DNA of 64,000 bases from Collimonas silvisoli. Its GTDB lineage: Bacteria > Pseudomonadota > Gammaproteobacteria > Burkholderiales > Burkholderiaceae_D. The stretch covers positions 16,832 to 80,831 of the forward strand of contig NZ_JAGQEG010000008.1 of NCBI RefSeq assembly GCF_018305005.1, read 5' to 3'. Shown one piece after another: positions 43,496 through 51,654 of this stretch. Made by a program: the position numbers and the translations under genes. The notes beneath the pieces were generated by a model that saw nothing but the letters and a program-made list of their open reading frames with translations, had not been told where the DNA came from and made no database searches. Position 1 is the stretch's first letter, and each line of letters begins with the position of its first letter.

Positions 43496-44257
43496 TTAGC
43501 GGTAGGCATACCCCAAACCCAGCGACAGATCGCCCGCGCGCTGCACCACCAGATCGATCAAACCTTGCAGATTATCGGCCGTGATGCGGCTGGCCGGGCC
43601 GGCGATGCCCAGGGCCGCGATCACTGCGCCGTCGGCATCCATGATCGGCGCCGCGATCGCTACCGCGCCGCTGGATCTTTCACCGTAAGAAACGCTGTAG
43701 CCCTGCGCCAGCACTTGCTGCAGTTCCTGCTCCAGCTGCTTGCGGTCGATGATCGTGTTGCCGGTAATCGGCGCCAGGGGATTGGCCAGTATCGCCTGCT
43801 GCACCTGCTGCGGCGCATGGGCCAGCAGCACTTTGCCGGAGGCGCCGGCATACAGCGGCCGCCGGTTGCCGACATCGGTGTGGACCCGCACCGCCTGGGT
43901 CGATTCCCAGCGTGCCACGCATACCGTTTCCAGGCCGTCGCGCACCCGCACCTGGACGTTTTCGTTGCAGATGCCGCCGATATCGCGCAGATGGCTGCGC
44001 GCCACCCGCACCAGGCTCACTTGCTCTTGCGCCGCTACGCCCAGGTACAAGGCCTTGTAGCCCAGGTGATAGGTGGGCGTATCGCCTTCGCGATGCAACA
44101 GGCCGCGTTGTTCCAGCGTGTACAGCAGGCGAAAGGTGCGCGCCTTGGTATTGCCGGACATGACCGACAATTCGGTGACGCCATGCCCCGGGCTTTGCGC
44201 CACCAGCAAAAGCAGCGCCAATGCTTCATCTACTGCGGCAACGGTATAGTCGGCCAT
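43496..44257 (-). CDS. IclR-family transcriptional regulator
   Basis: A 253-residue IclR regulator from ATG 44257; the ATG at 44305 would overlap the amidohydrolase gene by 32 bases and reads without family likeness. Winged helix with ELSVMSGNTKARTFRLLYTLEQRG (core shown in part), then the IclR effector domain: YAGASGKVLLAHAP, GYSVSYGERSSGAVAIAAPI. It closes the porin-transporter-amidohydrolase set and probably controls it, with the substrate as effector. Confidence 0.9.
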   Translation of the reverse strand: MADYTVAAVDEALALLLLVAQSPGHGVTELSVMSGNTKARTFRLLYTLEQRGLLHREGDTPTYHLGYKALYLGVAAQEQVSLVRVARSHLRDIGGICNENVQVRVRDGLETVCVARWESTQAVRVHTDVGNRRPLYAGASGKVLLAHAPQQVQQAILANPLAPITGNTIIDRKQLEQELQQVLAQGYSVSYGERSSGAVAIAAPIMDADGAVIAALGIAGPASRITADNLQGLIDLVVQRAGDLSLGLGYAYR

Positions 44258-44273
44258 GCTGTGCGGATTCTCT

Positions 44274-45143
44274 CTAATGTGGTTGGTCGATAAGTTTGCC
44301 GACAATATACCTCGACATGCTCTCCGCCAGTTGGCTCAGCTTGCTTTGCAGCGTGGCAAAGCCGGCGCTGCGCTCCAGGCTTTGCTCATCCATGTACAGG
44401 GCGCGGTTGATTTCGATCTGGATGCTGTTGCGGCCACGCCGCGGATCGCTGTAGGCGTGCACCAGTTCGGCGCCGCGATAGGGATCGTTGATTTTGACTA
44501 GATAGCCTTGCGCCTGCAACTGCTGCGCGACCCATAGCGTAAAGGCCGGATCGGCGGCGCTGCCGTTGCGGTCGCCCAGCACAAAATCGGGACGGCGCGC
44601 ACCGTTATCGATATTCATGGCGTTGCCGACCGATTTCATCGAATGGCAATCGATATGCCAAACCTGGCCGCAGCGGGCGTGGGCGGCGTTGATGAGTTGC
44701 TGCAATTGCGCGTGATAGGGATCGTAGTAGTGATGGATGCGGTGCTGCACTTCGGCGATGCTCAGCTTGCGGTCGTACATCTGCACGCCGGGCAAGGCGT
44801 AGCGCCGGATCAGGCCCATGCCGGCCTGGCTTTTTTCCGATACCTGTATGGCTTCGGGCCAGGGCTGGTCCAGCAATTCCGGATCGATATCGCTGCGGGC
44901 GCGGTTGAAATCGATGTAGGTGCGGTGGACACGCGCCGCCAGCAGACTTGCGCCGAATTGCGTTGCGCCGCTCCACAATTCATCGACATAGGCGTCCCAG
45001 CCTGACATCAGAGCGGCTTCGGGCGCCGTGGTTTGCATGTCGGGCGGGCAAAAGCGGCTGCTGTGCGGTGAATCGAATATCAGCGGGATGAACTTGTCGT
45101 CATCGGCTGCGGGTGTGATGAGGGAATACGCGTCTTGCATCAT
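44274..45143 (-). CDS. N-formylglutamate amidohydrolase
   Basis: A 289-residue N-formylglutamate amidohydrolase: IPLIFDSPHSSRF at the start, TYIDFNRARSDIDP, and VWHIDCHSMKSVG that holds the metal-binding residues. It hydrolyses N-formyl-L-glutamate to glutamate and formate, the last step of one histidine-degradation route (HutG type). No hutH, hutU or hutI is present here; the porin and transporter upstream suggest the substrate is taken up from outside. Confidence 0.88.
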   Translation of the reverse strand: MMQDAYSLITPAADDDKFIPLIFDSPHSSRFCPPDMQTTAPEAALMSGWDAYVDELWSGATQFGASLLAARVHRTYIDFNRARSDIDPELLDQPWPEAIQVSEKSQAGMGLIRRYALPGVQMYDRKLSIAEVQHRIHHYYDPYHAQLQQLINAAHARCGQVWHIDCHSMKSVGNAMNIDNGARRPDFVLGDRNGSAADPAFTLWVAQQLQAQGYLVKINDPYRGAELVHAYSDPRRGRNSIQIEINRALYMDEQSLERSAGFATLQSKLSQLAESMSRYIVGKLIDQPH

Positions 45144-45184
45144 GGTGATCCTTGAAACTTGTGTGACGATGGGCCGATGGACTG

Positions 45185-46612
45185 TCAGTAGCCGCTATAA
45201 ACCGCAAACGCCATGACCACCATCGCCAACATCGTAAAAATGGCGAACAGCGGAAAGACGAAACGCAGCCAGGTTCCATAGCCTACCTTGCCGGTTGCCA
45301 GGTAGGCCAGCAGCATGCCGGAGGTCGGCGTAATCATATTGGTCAGGCCGTTGCCGAACAAGAAGGCCAACACCACGCTTTGGCCGCTGACGCCGGACAA
45401 ATGGCCGATCGGGCCGAGGATAGGCATGCTGATGGCGGCCTTGCCGGAGGTAGACGGGATCAGCACATCGAGCAGCATCTGCACCAGGATCATGCCTTCG
45501 GCGGCAAAGATCCTGCTGCGTCCTTCGACAATGGCGGCCAGGTGGTAGATCACGGTGTCCAGCACCAGGCTGTCGTGCAGGACGATTTCGATGGCTTTCG
45601 CCAGGCCGATCAGCAAACCCGCCAGCATCATGCCTTTCATGCCTTCGACAAAAGCGTCGCAGGCGGTCCGCACCGACATGCCGGCGACCACGGCGATGAT
45701 GATGCCTTCGAAAATATAGAATGCGCCGAGCTGGATATCGCCCCATTTCCAGGCGCTGGTGCCAATCACCAGCACCACGACGCTGGCGCCGACCACCATC
45801 AACACGAAGCGATGCGGCAGCGAGAGCGGGCTGCCCTGGTTCAGCTCGGCAGGGATGGTGTAGCCGCTGCGTTTTACGTGCAGCAGCAAATAGGCGACGC
45901 CGATCGCCAGGAACAATATAAATACGAACAACCGCAAACCGGCGCCGCTCAGCAAGGGCACTTGCACTATCGGCTGCGCAATTACCAGCGCCAGCGGATT
46001 GGTGACCGAGGCCAGATAGCCGATTTTTGCGGCAATCGCCACCAGCGCGGTGGCGTACAGCGGCCCCAGGCCGAGACGCTGCGCCAGGATCAGCATCATG
46101 GGAATGATCACCAGGTATTCCGAGATCAGGCCGAGGAAGGTGCTGCCGGCGGCAATCGCCAGCATCAGCGCCGGCGTCAGCAGATAGACATTGCCGCCGG
46201 TGCGCACCAGCAGCCGGTCGATGCCGGCGTCCAGCGCGCCGCTCTTGCGCAGCACGCCGAACATGCCGCCGATGAACATGATCATGAATACCAGCGGCGC
46301 ACTCTTGGCGAGGCCGGCCGGGATCGCCGCCATGGCGGAAAACAGGCTGGCGGGGTAGGCGCGCTCAGGGCCACTGACAGGCGTGTCGGCGGCCGGGCTG
46401 GCTGCGAGCAGGGCGGCCAGGTCGCGCTCTTTGGGGATCAGCTGGTAAGTGCCGGGGATGACCAGTTTGGCGTGGCGCTGGAACTGGCCCGAATCGAGCA
46501 GATAGGTCAGGCCGATGGCGACCAGCATAATCAGCAGCATCATCGCGACCGGATGCAGCATCCGGCTTTTGCCGTGTGCATCTTGTTTTTCGCTATCCGT
46601 GCTGGTCGTCAT
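45185..46612 (-). CDS. DcuC/YfcC-family transporter
   Basis: A 475-residue carrier with about 11-12 hydrophobic helices and the DcuC/YfcC (C4-dicarboxylate or short-chain acid type) motifs LGLISEYLVIIPMMLILAQR and LIPSTSGKAAISMPI. A short hydrophilic N-terminus precedes helix 1. Member of the porin-amidohydrolase set: it would take the acidic substrate through the inner membrane. N-formylglutamate is the logical candidate, as inference. Confidence 0.87.
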   Translation of the reverse strand: MTTSTDSEKQDAHGKSRMLHPVAMMLLIMLVAIGLTYLLDSGQFQRHAKLVIPGTYQLIPKERDLAALLAASPAADTPVSGPERAYPASLFSAMAAIPAGLAKSAPLVFMIMFIGGMFGVLRKSGALDAGIDRLLVRTGGNVYLLTPALMLAIAAGSTFLGLISEYLVIIPMMLILAQRLGLGPLYATALVAIAAKIGYLASVTNPLALVIAQPIVQVPLLSGAGLRLFVFILFLAIGVAYLLLHVKRSGYTIPAELNQGSPLSLPHRFVLMVVGASVVVLVIGTSAWKWGDIQLGAFYIFEGIIIAVVAGMSVRTACDAFVEGMKGMMLAGLLIGLAKAIEIVLHDSLVLDTVIYHLAAIVEGRSRIFAAEGMILVQMLLDVLIPSTSGKAAISMPILGPIGHLSGVSGQSVVLAFLFGNGLTNMITPTSGMLLAYLATGKVGYGTWLRFVFPLFAIFTMLAMVVMAFAVYSGY

Positions 46613-46680
46613 GCCGATCTCCGTCTACCGTTTTGCAGAATAATCTGTTTTTAGCTGTTGTTAACTTCTTTTAATGCACA

Positions 46681-46709
46681 GGCCGGAACTGCTGAACGCC
46701 GTTCCGGCC
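46681..46709 (-). terminator. Hairpin between porin and transporter genes
   Basis: GGCCGGAAC (46681-46689) pairs perfectly with GTTCCGGCC (46701-46709). On the minus strand it lies about 25 bases after the porin stop with no U-tract, so partial read-through into the transporter gene is likely: a way of giving more porin than carrier. Confidence 0.5.
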
Positions 46710-46731
46710 CGTATTTTTACCCTACACCGTC

Positions 46732-47943
46732 TTAGAACTTATGGCGCAATCCGACCGTGAACGCGGTTTGCGCGTTGTCAGCGCCGGGAGCACCGCCGGT
46801 GATGCCTGGACTGTACATGTCGGAAGCCCGCAGATTGGCCACGTAGCTGTACAGATCGGTGCGTTTCGAGAATGCGTAATCCAGCCCCAGGTTGACTTGC
46901 CTCAAACGGCCCTTGGTGCTGCTGCCGACGAAGTTATAGCGCGACTGCAGCACGCTGCCGACCAGGCGCAGACTGTCGGAGATGCTGTAGTTGACGCCCA
47001 GATCGAGGACATTGGTGCTGTTGTTATTGGAGCCGCCGGCGGTAAACGGTGACAAACCGGCGGTACCGGAAAATTTGCTGACCAGCGGTGCGGTGCTGCC
47101 GCCGTTAGTCGCCAATGGCTGCAACACCTTGGACCAGGCGCCGAAGAAACGCCACGGACCGGCCTTATAACTTGAACCCAGCATCCAGGTTTTGATGCAG
47201 GTGTCGCCGGGATGACCGAAGCTTGGGGTGCAGCCGGCGCCCAGGCTGGCGCCCTGGTCGCTGGAGGTGTTGACGCCGCCTGTCATGGTGCCGAGCTTGG
47301 ATTGCCAGTAGCCGAAGCCGATGCCGAACGGGCCGTTTGCATAATTTGCGCCCAAGCCTAGCGATTGGCCGGTCGCGGTCGAGCCCGCGGTTTCGCCAAA
47401 GCCGTAGGTGGCGTTCAGCACCAGCCCCTTGAACAAGGGTGTGTCATAGCGGATCTGGTTGTTGGCGCGATTGCCGCCGACGCGGTCCAGGTTGTTATCG
47501 TGGACGCCGTTGATGAATACGCCGAAATCGTAGACGCTGGAGTAGTAGGTTGCCACTTCGTCGATGAAGTCTTTGCGGCGTCCCAGCTGCACGGTGCCGA
47601 AATCGCCGGATAAGCCGACCACTGAAGTACGGCCGAAAGTCAGGCCGCCCTGGCCGGAGGCGCCGGTGTCGACCGAAAACCCGCCCTCCAGATTGAACAG
47701 GCCTTTCACGCCGCCGCCCAGATCCTCCACGCCCTTGAAGCCGAAACGCGATTGCTGCAAATCGCCGGAGTCGACGCTGAAACGGCTGCCGGTGCCGCGC
47801 GCATTAGCTGCGCCGGGTGTGGCGATCTTGTTGACGTAGGCGACGCCAGAATCCAGCAGACCGTAGACGGTCACGTTGGTTTGCGCGTGCGCGGCGTAGG
47901 TGCAAGTACCCAGTATTGACAGTGCAACGATGGACTTCCTCAT
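46732..47943 (-). CDS. Gram-negative outer-membrane porin
   Basis: A 403-residue trimeric porin of the Burkholderiales type. Signal peptide (MRKSIVALSILGTCTYAAHA), then QTNVTVYGLLDSGVAYV, strand pairs with DLGGGVKGLFNLEGGF, GRTSVVGLSGDFGTVQLGR on the loop 3 side, and the C-terminal Phe (GLRHKF) that BAM needs. A diffusion channel for the substrate of the transporter set. First gene of that set, with a long inverted repeat in its promoter. Confidence 0.92.
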   Translation of the reverse strand: MRKSIVALSILGTCTYAAHAQTNVTVYGLLDSGVAYVNKIATPGAANARGTGSRFSVDSGDLQQSRFGFKGVEDLGGGVKGLFNLEGGFSVDTGASGQGGLTFGRTSVVGLSGDFGTVQLGRRKDFIDEVATYYSSVYDFGVFINGVHDNNLDRVGGNRANNQIRYDTPLFKGLVLNATYGFGETAGSTATGQSLGLGANYANGPFGIGFGYWQSKLGTMTGGVNTSSDQGASLGAGCTPSFGHPGDTCIKTWMLGSSYKAGPWRFFGAWSKVLQPLATNGGSTAPLVSKFSGTAGLSPFTAGGSNNNSTNVLDLGVNYSISDSLRLVGSVLQSRYNFVGSSTKGRLRQVNLGLDYAFSKRTDLYSYVANLRASDMYSPGITGGAPGADNAQTAFTVGLRHKF

Positions 47944-48337
47944 GCTTTACTCCTCCCGGTTGAAAAAAATTCAATGGCGGCTTTGGCTGTGCGGTTCTTA
48001 TTTTTCTAGACTTGCTGAAAATTACCGACCGGTCCTGGCTGCTCTATTGTTTCATTTAATAAAACAACGTATTAATATATGAAACAATGTTATGGGCGAT
48101 ATTTTTCCGTGTCAATCGGAATTGCTGAAAAAATGAGCGGGCTCTATGAAGATTTGTTATGCGTGATACACCGCAAGGCAGTGCGTTGCAACGCTAGGGA
48201 CTTGCGATGTTATCGAAAGGAGGAAGGCATGCGCAGCCTGGAAATCGGGCATGCGCTGCAAAACGCAGGGGAAAATTGAAAGCTTGCCACCGCTCAAGGC
48301 GCTTCCCTTGAGCGACGTCCTGAAGATCAGAAGAAAG
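47944..48337. other. Porin promoter region and gap before the TetR gene
   Basis: A 394-base gap. The left part is the AT-rich promoter of the porin (minus strand) with the inverted repeat at 48046-48088. The right part (48120-48337) contains no gene I can support; the small frames there have no family likeness. Confidence 0.6.
48046..48088. promoter_or_regulatory. Long inverted repeat, candidate IclR operator of the porin operon
   Basis: ATTGTTTCAT (48046-48055) and ATGAAACAAT (48079-48088) are exact inverted copies, 23 bases apart, about 100-145 bases upstream of the porin ATG. The TGAAAC/GTTTCA core is that of KdgR-type IclR boxes. The IclR gene at the other end of the set would be the binder. 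Confidence 0.55.
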
Positions 48338-48952
48338 TCAGTGCGCTACGGCGTCGGCCTGCGCCGGTTGCGGTTTGCTGCTTTCCGGCGTCACGGCGGA
48401 GCGCAACATTGCCGAGGCCGCATCAAGCCGGCAAGGCTTGCCGAACAAGCGTGCGGAAATCAAGCCGCTTTGCAAGGCGCCGAGGATGGTCATTGCGTAT
48501 GCCGTCGGCGGCGCCGGCAGCTTCACGCCTTTCTCGGCAACCGCGCGTTCCAGCCGCTGCGCGATCCAGCTTTCGTGCATGCAGAAGAAGGTCTGTATCG
48601 CAGCCAGCACATTTTGCGGCAAGCTGGTGGCTTCCGCAGCCAGCATGCCACACAGGCAGACGCGGCTGGTGCCAAGGTTCTTGCGCCACAAAGCCAGATA
48701 TTGCTCCACCTGCTCTTTGAGCGGCCCGTTCGGATCCATGCCGCGCATGATGTCACCGATGTTGGTGGCATAGGCTTGCACCGCAGCCAGCGCCAGATCT
48801 TCCTTGGTAGGAAAGTAATAGTGAATGCTGGAGGTTTTGACGCCGACCAGTTCCGCCAGGTCGCGATAACTGAAACCGTTGTAGCCGCGCGATCCCAGCA
48901 GGGCCAGCGTGTGCTCAAGCAATTGTTCACGTACGGGGGAAACGGCCTTCAT
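48338..48952 (-). CDS. TetR/AcrR-family transcriptional regulator
   Basis: A 204-residue TetR repressor. The helix-turn-helix (about 8-52) shows YRDLAELVGVKTSSIHYYF. The ligand domain has VCLCGMLAAEATSLP, as in TetR groups answering to small electrophiles or acids. The tail is Ala/Pro-rich. Its upstream gap of 600 bases holds three copies of a TATC-N4-GATA dyad, good for a TetR dimer. Confidence 0.9.
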   Translation of the reverse strand: MKAVSPVREQLLEHTLALLGSRGYNGFSYRDLAELVGVKTSSIHYYFPTKEDLALAAVQAYATNIGDIMRGMDPNGPLKEQVEQYLALWRKNLGTSRVCLCGMLAAEATSLPQNVLAAIQTFFCMHESWIAQRLERAVAEKGVKLPAPPTAYAMTILGALQSGLISARLFGKPCRLDAASAMLRSAVTPESSKPQPAQADAVAH

Positions 48953-49125
48953 GATTTTTTACCTATAAAGAGATAGCGATGCACGACACCAGTACACGGT
49001 GAACGACTACAGGCGGCTATGGGGCCATGAATAACACCGCCATGCTACGTCTTTTATCAGCCAGCCGGCGATATTCTGACGGCTGCGGCGTGGAATGTAA
49101 AATCACAAAGACGCTACGCTGATAT

Positions 49126-49148
49126 CTTATCTATCAAAAGATAGATAA
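49126..49148. promoter_or_regulatory. Operator-like dyad 1 (TATC-N4-GATA type)
   Basis: TTATCTATC with inverted partner GATAGATAA around an A-rich centre, 174 bases upstream of the TetR ATG. First of three like sites in this gap. Confidence 0.55.
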
Positions 49149-49221
49149 TCAAGAGGCTTTTTACATGTGTCGCCCTTTTGTGGTAATGATTTATTGATAT
49201 AAGTAAATACCATTTGACTAC

Positions 49222-49235
49222 CTATCAGTAGATAA
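49222..49235. promoter_or_regulatory. Operator-like dyad 2 (TATC-N4-GATA type)
   Basis: CTATC-AGTA-GATAA, a shorter copy of the same pattern, abutting a perfect palindrome at 49233-49244. Confidence 0.45.
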
Positions 49236-49401
49236 CTATAGTTACTTCACAGTAGTTGCAGACACGTTGTTCAGGCATTAACTGACCCAGATTAAGTTTT
49301 TTTGAGCAGCAACTGGATCGAGCAACTGCCCGGACTGCAGGCGATGGGATAGTGGATTCGAAGGCGTCATATAGGAAAGACGCTTTTTATTTCCCGATTT
49401 T

Positions 49402-49419
49402 ATCTATCTAGTGATAGAT
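49402..49419. promoter_or_regulatory. Operator-like dyad 3 (TATC-N4-GATA type)
   Basis: ATCTATC-TAGT-GATAGAT, perfect 7-base arms, about 130 bases before the DUF4148 ATG. Same half-site as dyad 1. Confidence 0.55.
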
Positions 49420-49551
49420 GCAAATTGAACTCTCGCCTGCAGCCAAGACGGTGCAGCAAAGATTCCGCGCCGTCGGTACATGCGCTTGTGTAACCACTGT
49501 TGAGCGCCGTATTCGGCACTTTTTCATTAACTTAAAAAGAAAGAATTCATC

Positions 49552-49959
49552 ATGAAAACCCAACTGATCGCCGCATTGGCACTGGCCGCAATTGTTTCCG
49601 CTCCTGTATTCGCCGCCGACAACGTCACTCCGCTTACCCGCGCTCAAGTCCAGGCTGAACTGGCAAGAGCACGTGCTGCCGGTGAACTCGATTTCGCCGG
49701 TTCGCAATATCCGGTGTTCGTACAAGCGTCGACCGTACCTGGCAAGATCCGCGCTGAAGTCCAGGCAGAACTGGCAAAGGCTCGCGCTGCCGGCGAACTA
49801 GATTTCGCCGGTTCGCAATACCCGGTGTTCGTGCAAGCATCGACCGCGCCTGGCAAGACCCGCGCTGAAGTCAAGGCAGAACTGGTTGAGACACGCAGCT
49901 CCGGCCAGCTCGATTTCGCCAATGCGCAATACCCGCTTGAAACGAATACAGGCAACTGA
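49552..49959 (+). CDS. Exported DUF4148 repeat protein
   Basis: A 135-residue periplasmic protein: signal peptide MKTQLIAALALAAIVSAPVF cut near AADN, then three tandem 37-residue units starting at residues 29, 66 and 103 (TRAQVQAELARARAAGELDF, IRAEVQAELAKARAAGELDF, TRAEVKAELVETRSSGQLDF). DUF4148 proteins usually have one such unit in about 90-110 residues, so this gene has grown by duplication. Function unknown. AAGAAAG before the ATG is the ribosome site. Confidence 0.85.
   Translation: MKTQLIAALALAAIVSAPVFAADNVTPLTRAQVQAELARARAAGELDFAGSQYPVFVQASTVPGKIRAEVQAELAKARAAGELDFAGSQYPVFVQASTAPGKTRAEVKAELVETRSSGQLDFANAQYPLETNTGN
49636..49956 (+). repeat. 111-base tandem repeat inside the DUF4148 gene
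   Basis: Units at 49636-49746, 49747-49857 and 49858-49956 (last one short and diverged). Units 1 and 2 are nearly identical in DNA, the mark of a recent duplication; the phase keeps the frame. Confidence 0.85.
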
Positions 49960-50032
49960 TCGCAGGTAGTCTGGTCTCGGCAATGCCCCCGCTGATCGGA
50001 CGGTATCTGCCGCTGACCGCTGGAAATGACAA

Positions 50033-50067
50033 AACCCGCGCCTCATGAGGAGTGCGCGGGTTTTTTG
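50033..50067. terminator. Bidirectional intrinsic terminator
   Basis: ACCCGCG (50034-50040) pairs with CGCGGGT (50055-50061), followed by a T-run (50061-50066) and preceded by AAAA. It separates the convergent DUF4148 and MocR genes. Confidence 0.8.
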
Positions 50068-50079
50068 TTGCTCAACTTA

Positions 50080-51510
50080 TCAAGAACTTGCCGCCAGCTT
50101 CTTGAAAAAATCGGACAGCTTCGGCAAGTCGGAGAAGGCGACGTTAAAACGAAACCAGGGATGCTCCGGCTGCGACACATAAAAGAATTCTCCCGGCGCC
50201 AGCCAGATACCTTCTGCCAAGGCTTGATCGCCGATTTCCTTGGCGCTGAGCGTGGCGTGCGGCATTCTTGCCCAATAAAACATGCCGCCGCGCAGCGGCC
50301 CGAACGGCAGCAAACCGGCATCCTCCAGCCTTGCGCTGACCTGGGCTTGCGCCGTCAGCAGGGTGCTGGCCAGGCGCTCGACATGACGCCGGTGATGGCC
50401 TTCGGTCAGGGCGTTGTACACCAGGCGTTCGGTGATTTCGGAATTGGTCAGGGTCAATACCATCTTGGTGCGCGCAAATTCCTTGGCCAGATCGCTCTGG
50501 CAGGCGATGAAACCCAGCCGCAGCGACGGCGCGATGGTTTTGGAGAAACCGCTGACATAAATCACCCGCCGCAAGCCGTCCAGCGCAGCCAGCATCGGAT
50601 CGGTCGCTTGCGCCAGCTCGCGGTACAGATCGTCTTCCACGACCCAGAAACCGTGCCGCTCAGCCGCTTGCAACACACGCATCGCGCAGGCGGGAGTGTA
50701 GGTGGTGCCGGTCGGATTCTGCAGCACCGGATTGGTAAAGAAAATCTTCGGCCGATGCAGCAGCGCCAGTTCTTCCAGCCGCTCCAGATCGACCCCGCTC
50801 ACGGTGCGCGGCACGCCGACCACATGGATGTTGGCCAGCCGCAGCATGGCAATCAGATTGCAGTAACCAGGTTCTTCGATGAATACGGTGTCGCCGGGTT
50901 TGACCAGGGTGCGCATGATCAGATCCAGCGCCTGGGTCACGCCGTGGGTGGTGAGCACCTGGTCCGGGCCGATATCGAGCGACCAGTTGGCGAACGATTT
51001 GGCAATGGTTTGCCGCAGCGGGCCGTAGCCGAACGGGTGGCCGTAACCGACTTGCTGGGCGCCGGGCGAGCGGATGATGCGCCGCTCCGCCGCGTGCAAA
51101 CCCTCGCCGTCCAGCATGCTGCTCGGCAGCCAGCCGCAACCAGCCTTGATCGGCACCCGTTCATCGGCGAATACTTCGGAAAACAGCCAGGCCGCATCGA
51201 TCACCGGATTGGGCTGGATCGCCGGCATGCCGCTGCTCTCCGCCAGCTCGCGCTTGGCGATGAAAAAACCGGAGCCGCGCCGCGCCAGCAGCAGGCCGTT
51301 GGCCACCAGCCGTTCATAGGCCTCGACAATGGTCGAATTGCTAACCTCTTGCTGCAACGCAAACTGGCGAATCGACGGCAGCCGCTCACCCGGCCGCAAC
51401 TTGCCGTTTTCGATCATCCGGCTCAAGCCGGCGACCACCTGCTCGACCAGGCCCAGCGCCGATTGCGGCTGCAACAACGAGGGAAAGCGCGAAACTTGGG
51501 ATTCAGTCAT
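50080..51510 (-). CDS. MocR-family (GntR-aminotransferase) transcriptional regulator
   Basis: A 476-residue MocR regulator from ATG 51510 behind GAGGG; the longer frame from 51669 reads through the promoter region and is rejected. GntR winged helix (about 15-85: RPGERLPSIRQFALQQEVSN) joined to a fold-type I aminotransferase-like domain with the PLP Lys in VSGFSKTIAPSLRLGF. Such proteins bind PLP-amino acid adducts as effectors. It is divergent from the transaminase-dehydrogenase pair and most likely activates it. Confidence 0.9.
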   Translation of the reverse strand: MTESQVSRFPSLLQPQSALGLVEQVVAGLSRMIENGKLRPGERLPSIRQFALQQEVSNSTIVEAYERLVANGLLLARRGSGFFIAKRELAESSGMPAIQPNPVIDAAWLFSEVFADERVPIKAGCGWLPSSMLDGEGLHAAERRIIRSPGAQQVGYGHPFGYGPLRQTIAKSFANWSLDIGPDQVLTTHGVTQALDLIMRTLVKPGDTVFIEEPGYCNLIAMLRLANIHVVGVPRTVSGVDLERLEELALLHRPKIFFTNPVLQNPTGTTYTPACAMRVLQAAERHGFWVVEDDLYRELAQATDPMLAALDGLRRVIYVSGFSKTIAPSLRLGFIACQSDLAKEFARTKMVLTLTNSEITERLVYNALTEGHHRRHVERLASTLLTAQAQVSARLEDAGLLPFGPLRGGMFYWARMPHATLSAKEIGDQALAEGIWLAPGEFFYVSQPEHPWFRFNVAFSDLPKLSDFFKKLAASS

Positions 51511-51519
51511 GGTGCCCTC

Positions 51520-51583
51520 AAGTGTATTCAGTACAGATTGCCAATCACAACAATACACTTTCCATAATTTGTGCAAAGTGTAT
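51520..51583. promoter_or_regulatory. MocR-site candidates between the regulator and the transaminase
   Basis: AAGTGTAT occurs at 51520-51527 and 51576-51583 as direct repeats, and the inverted ATACACTTT at 51553-51561 pairs with AAAGTGTAT at 51575-51583. MocR proteins often use such direct plus inverted half-sites across the divergent promoter. Confidence 0.5.
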
Positions 51584-51654
51584 CTAACAATCCGGATTGT
51601 AACTGCAATAATCGGCACTGTGACTAACCCCGTCAACCTACGCTCAAACCCACT

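Larger units (their letters stand above)
48953..49551. other. 599-base intergenic region with repeated dyads
   Basis: No gene supported between the TetR start and the DUF4148 ATG; the minus-strand frame at 49408-49725 is the shadow of the DUF4148 repeats. The middle (49100-49260) is AT-rich and carries operator-like dyads and a palindrome TAACTATAGTTA (49233-49244). Confidence 0.6.

Noticed and set aside
45380..46654. Open frame of 424 codons on the plus strand
   Set aside because: Antisense to the DcuC/YfcC transporter gene; His/Gln/Arg-rich composition typical of a shadow of a membrane protein gene and no family likeness.
49408..49725. Minus-strand frame across the DUF4148 start
   Set aside because: Its repeats are only the complement of the DUF4148 repeats, which have a signal peptide and family match on the plus strand.
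50026..51567. Open frame of 513 codons on the plus strand
   Set aside because: Antisense shadow of the MocR gene.
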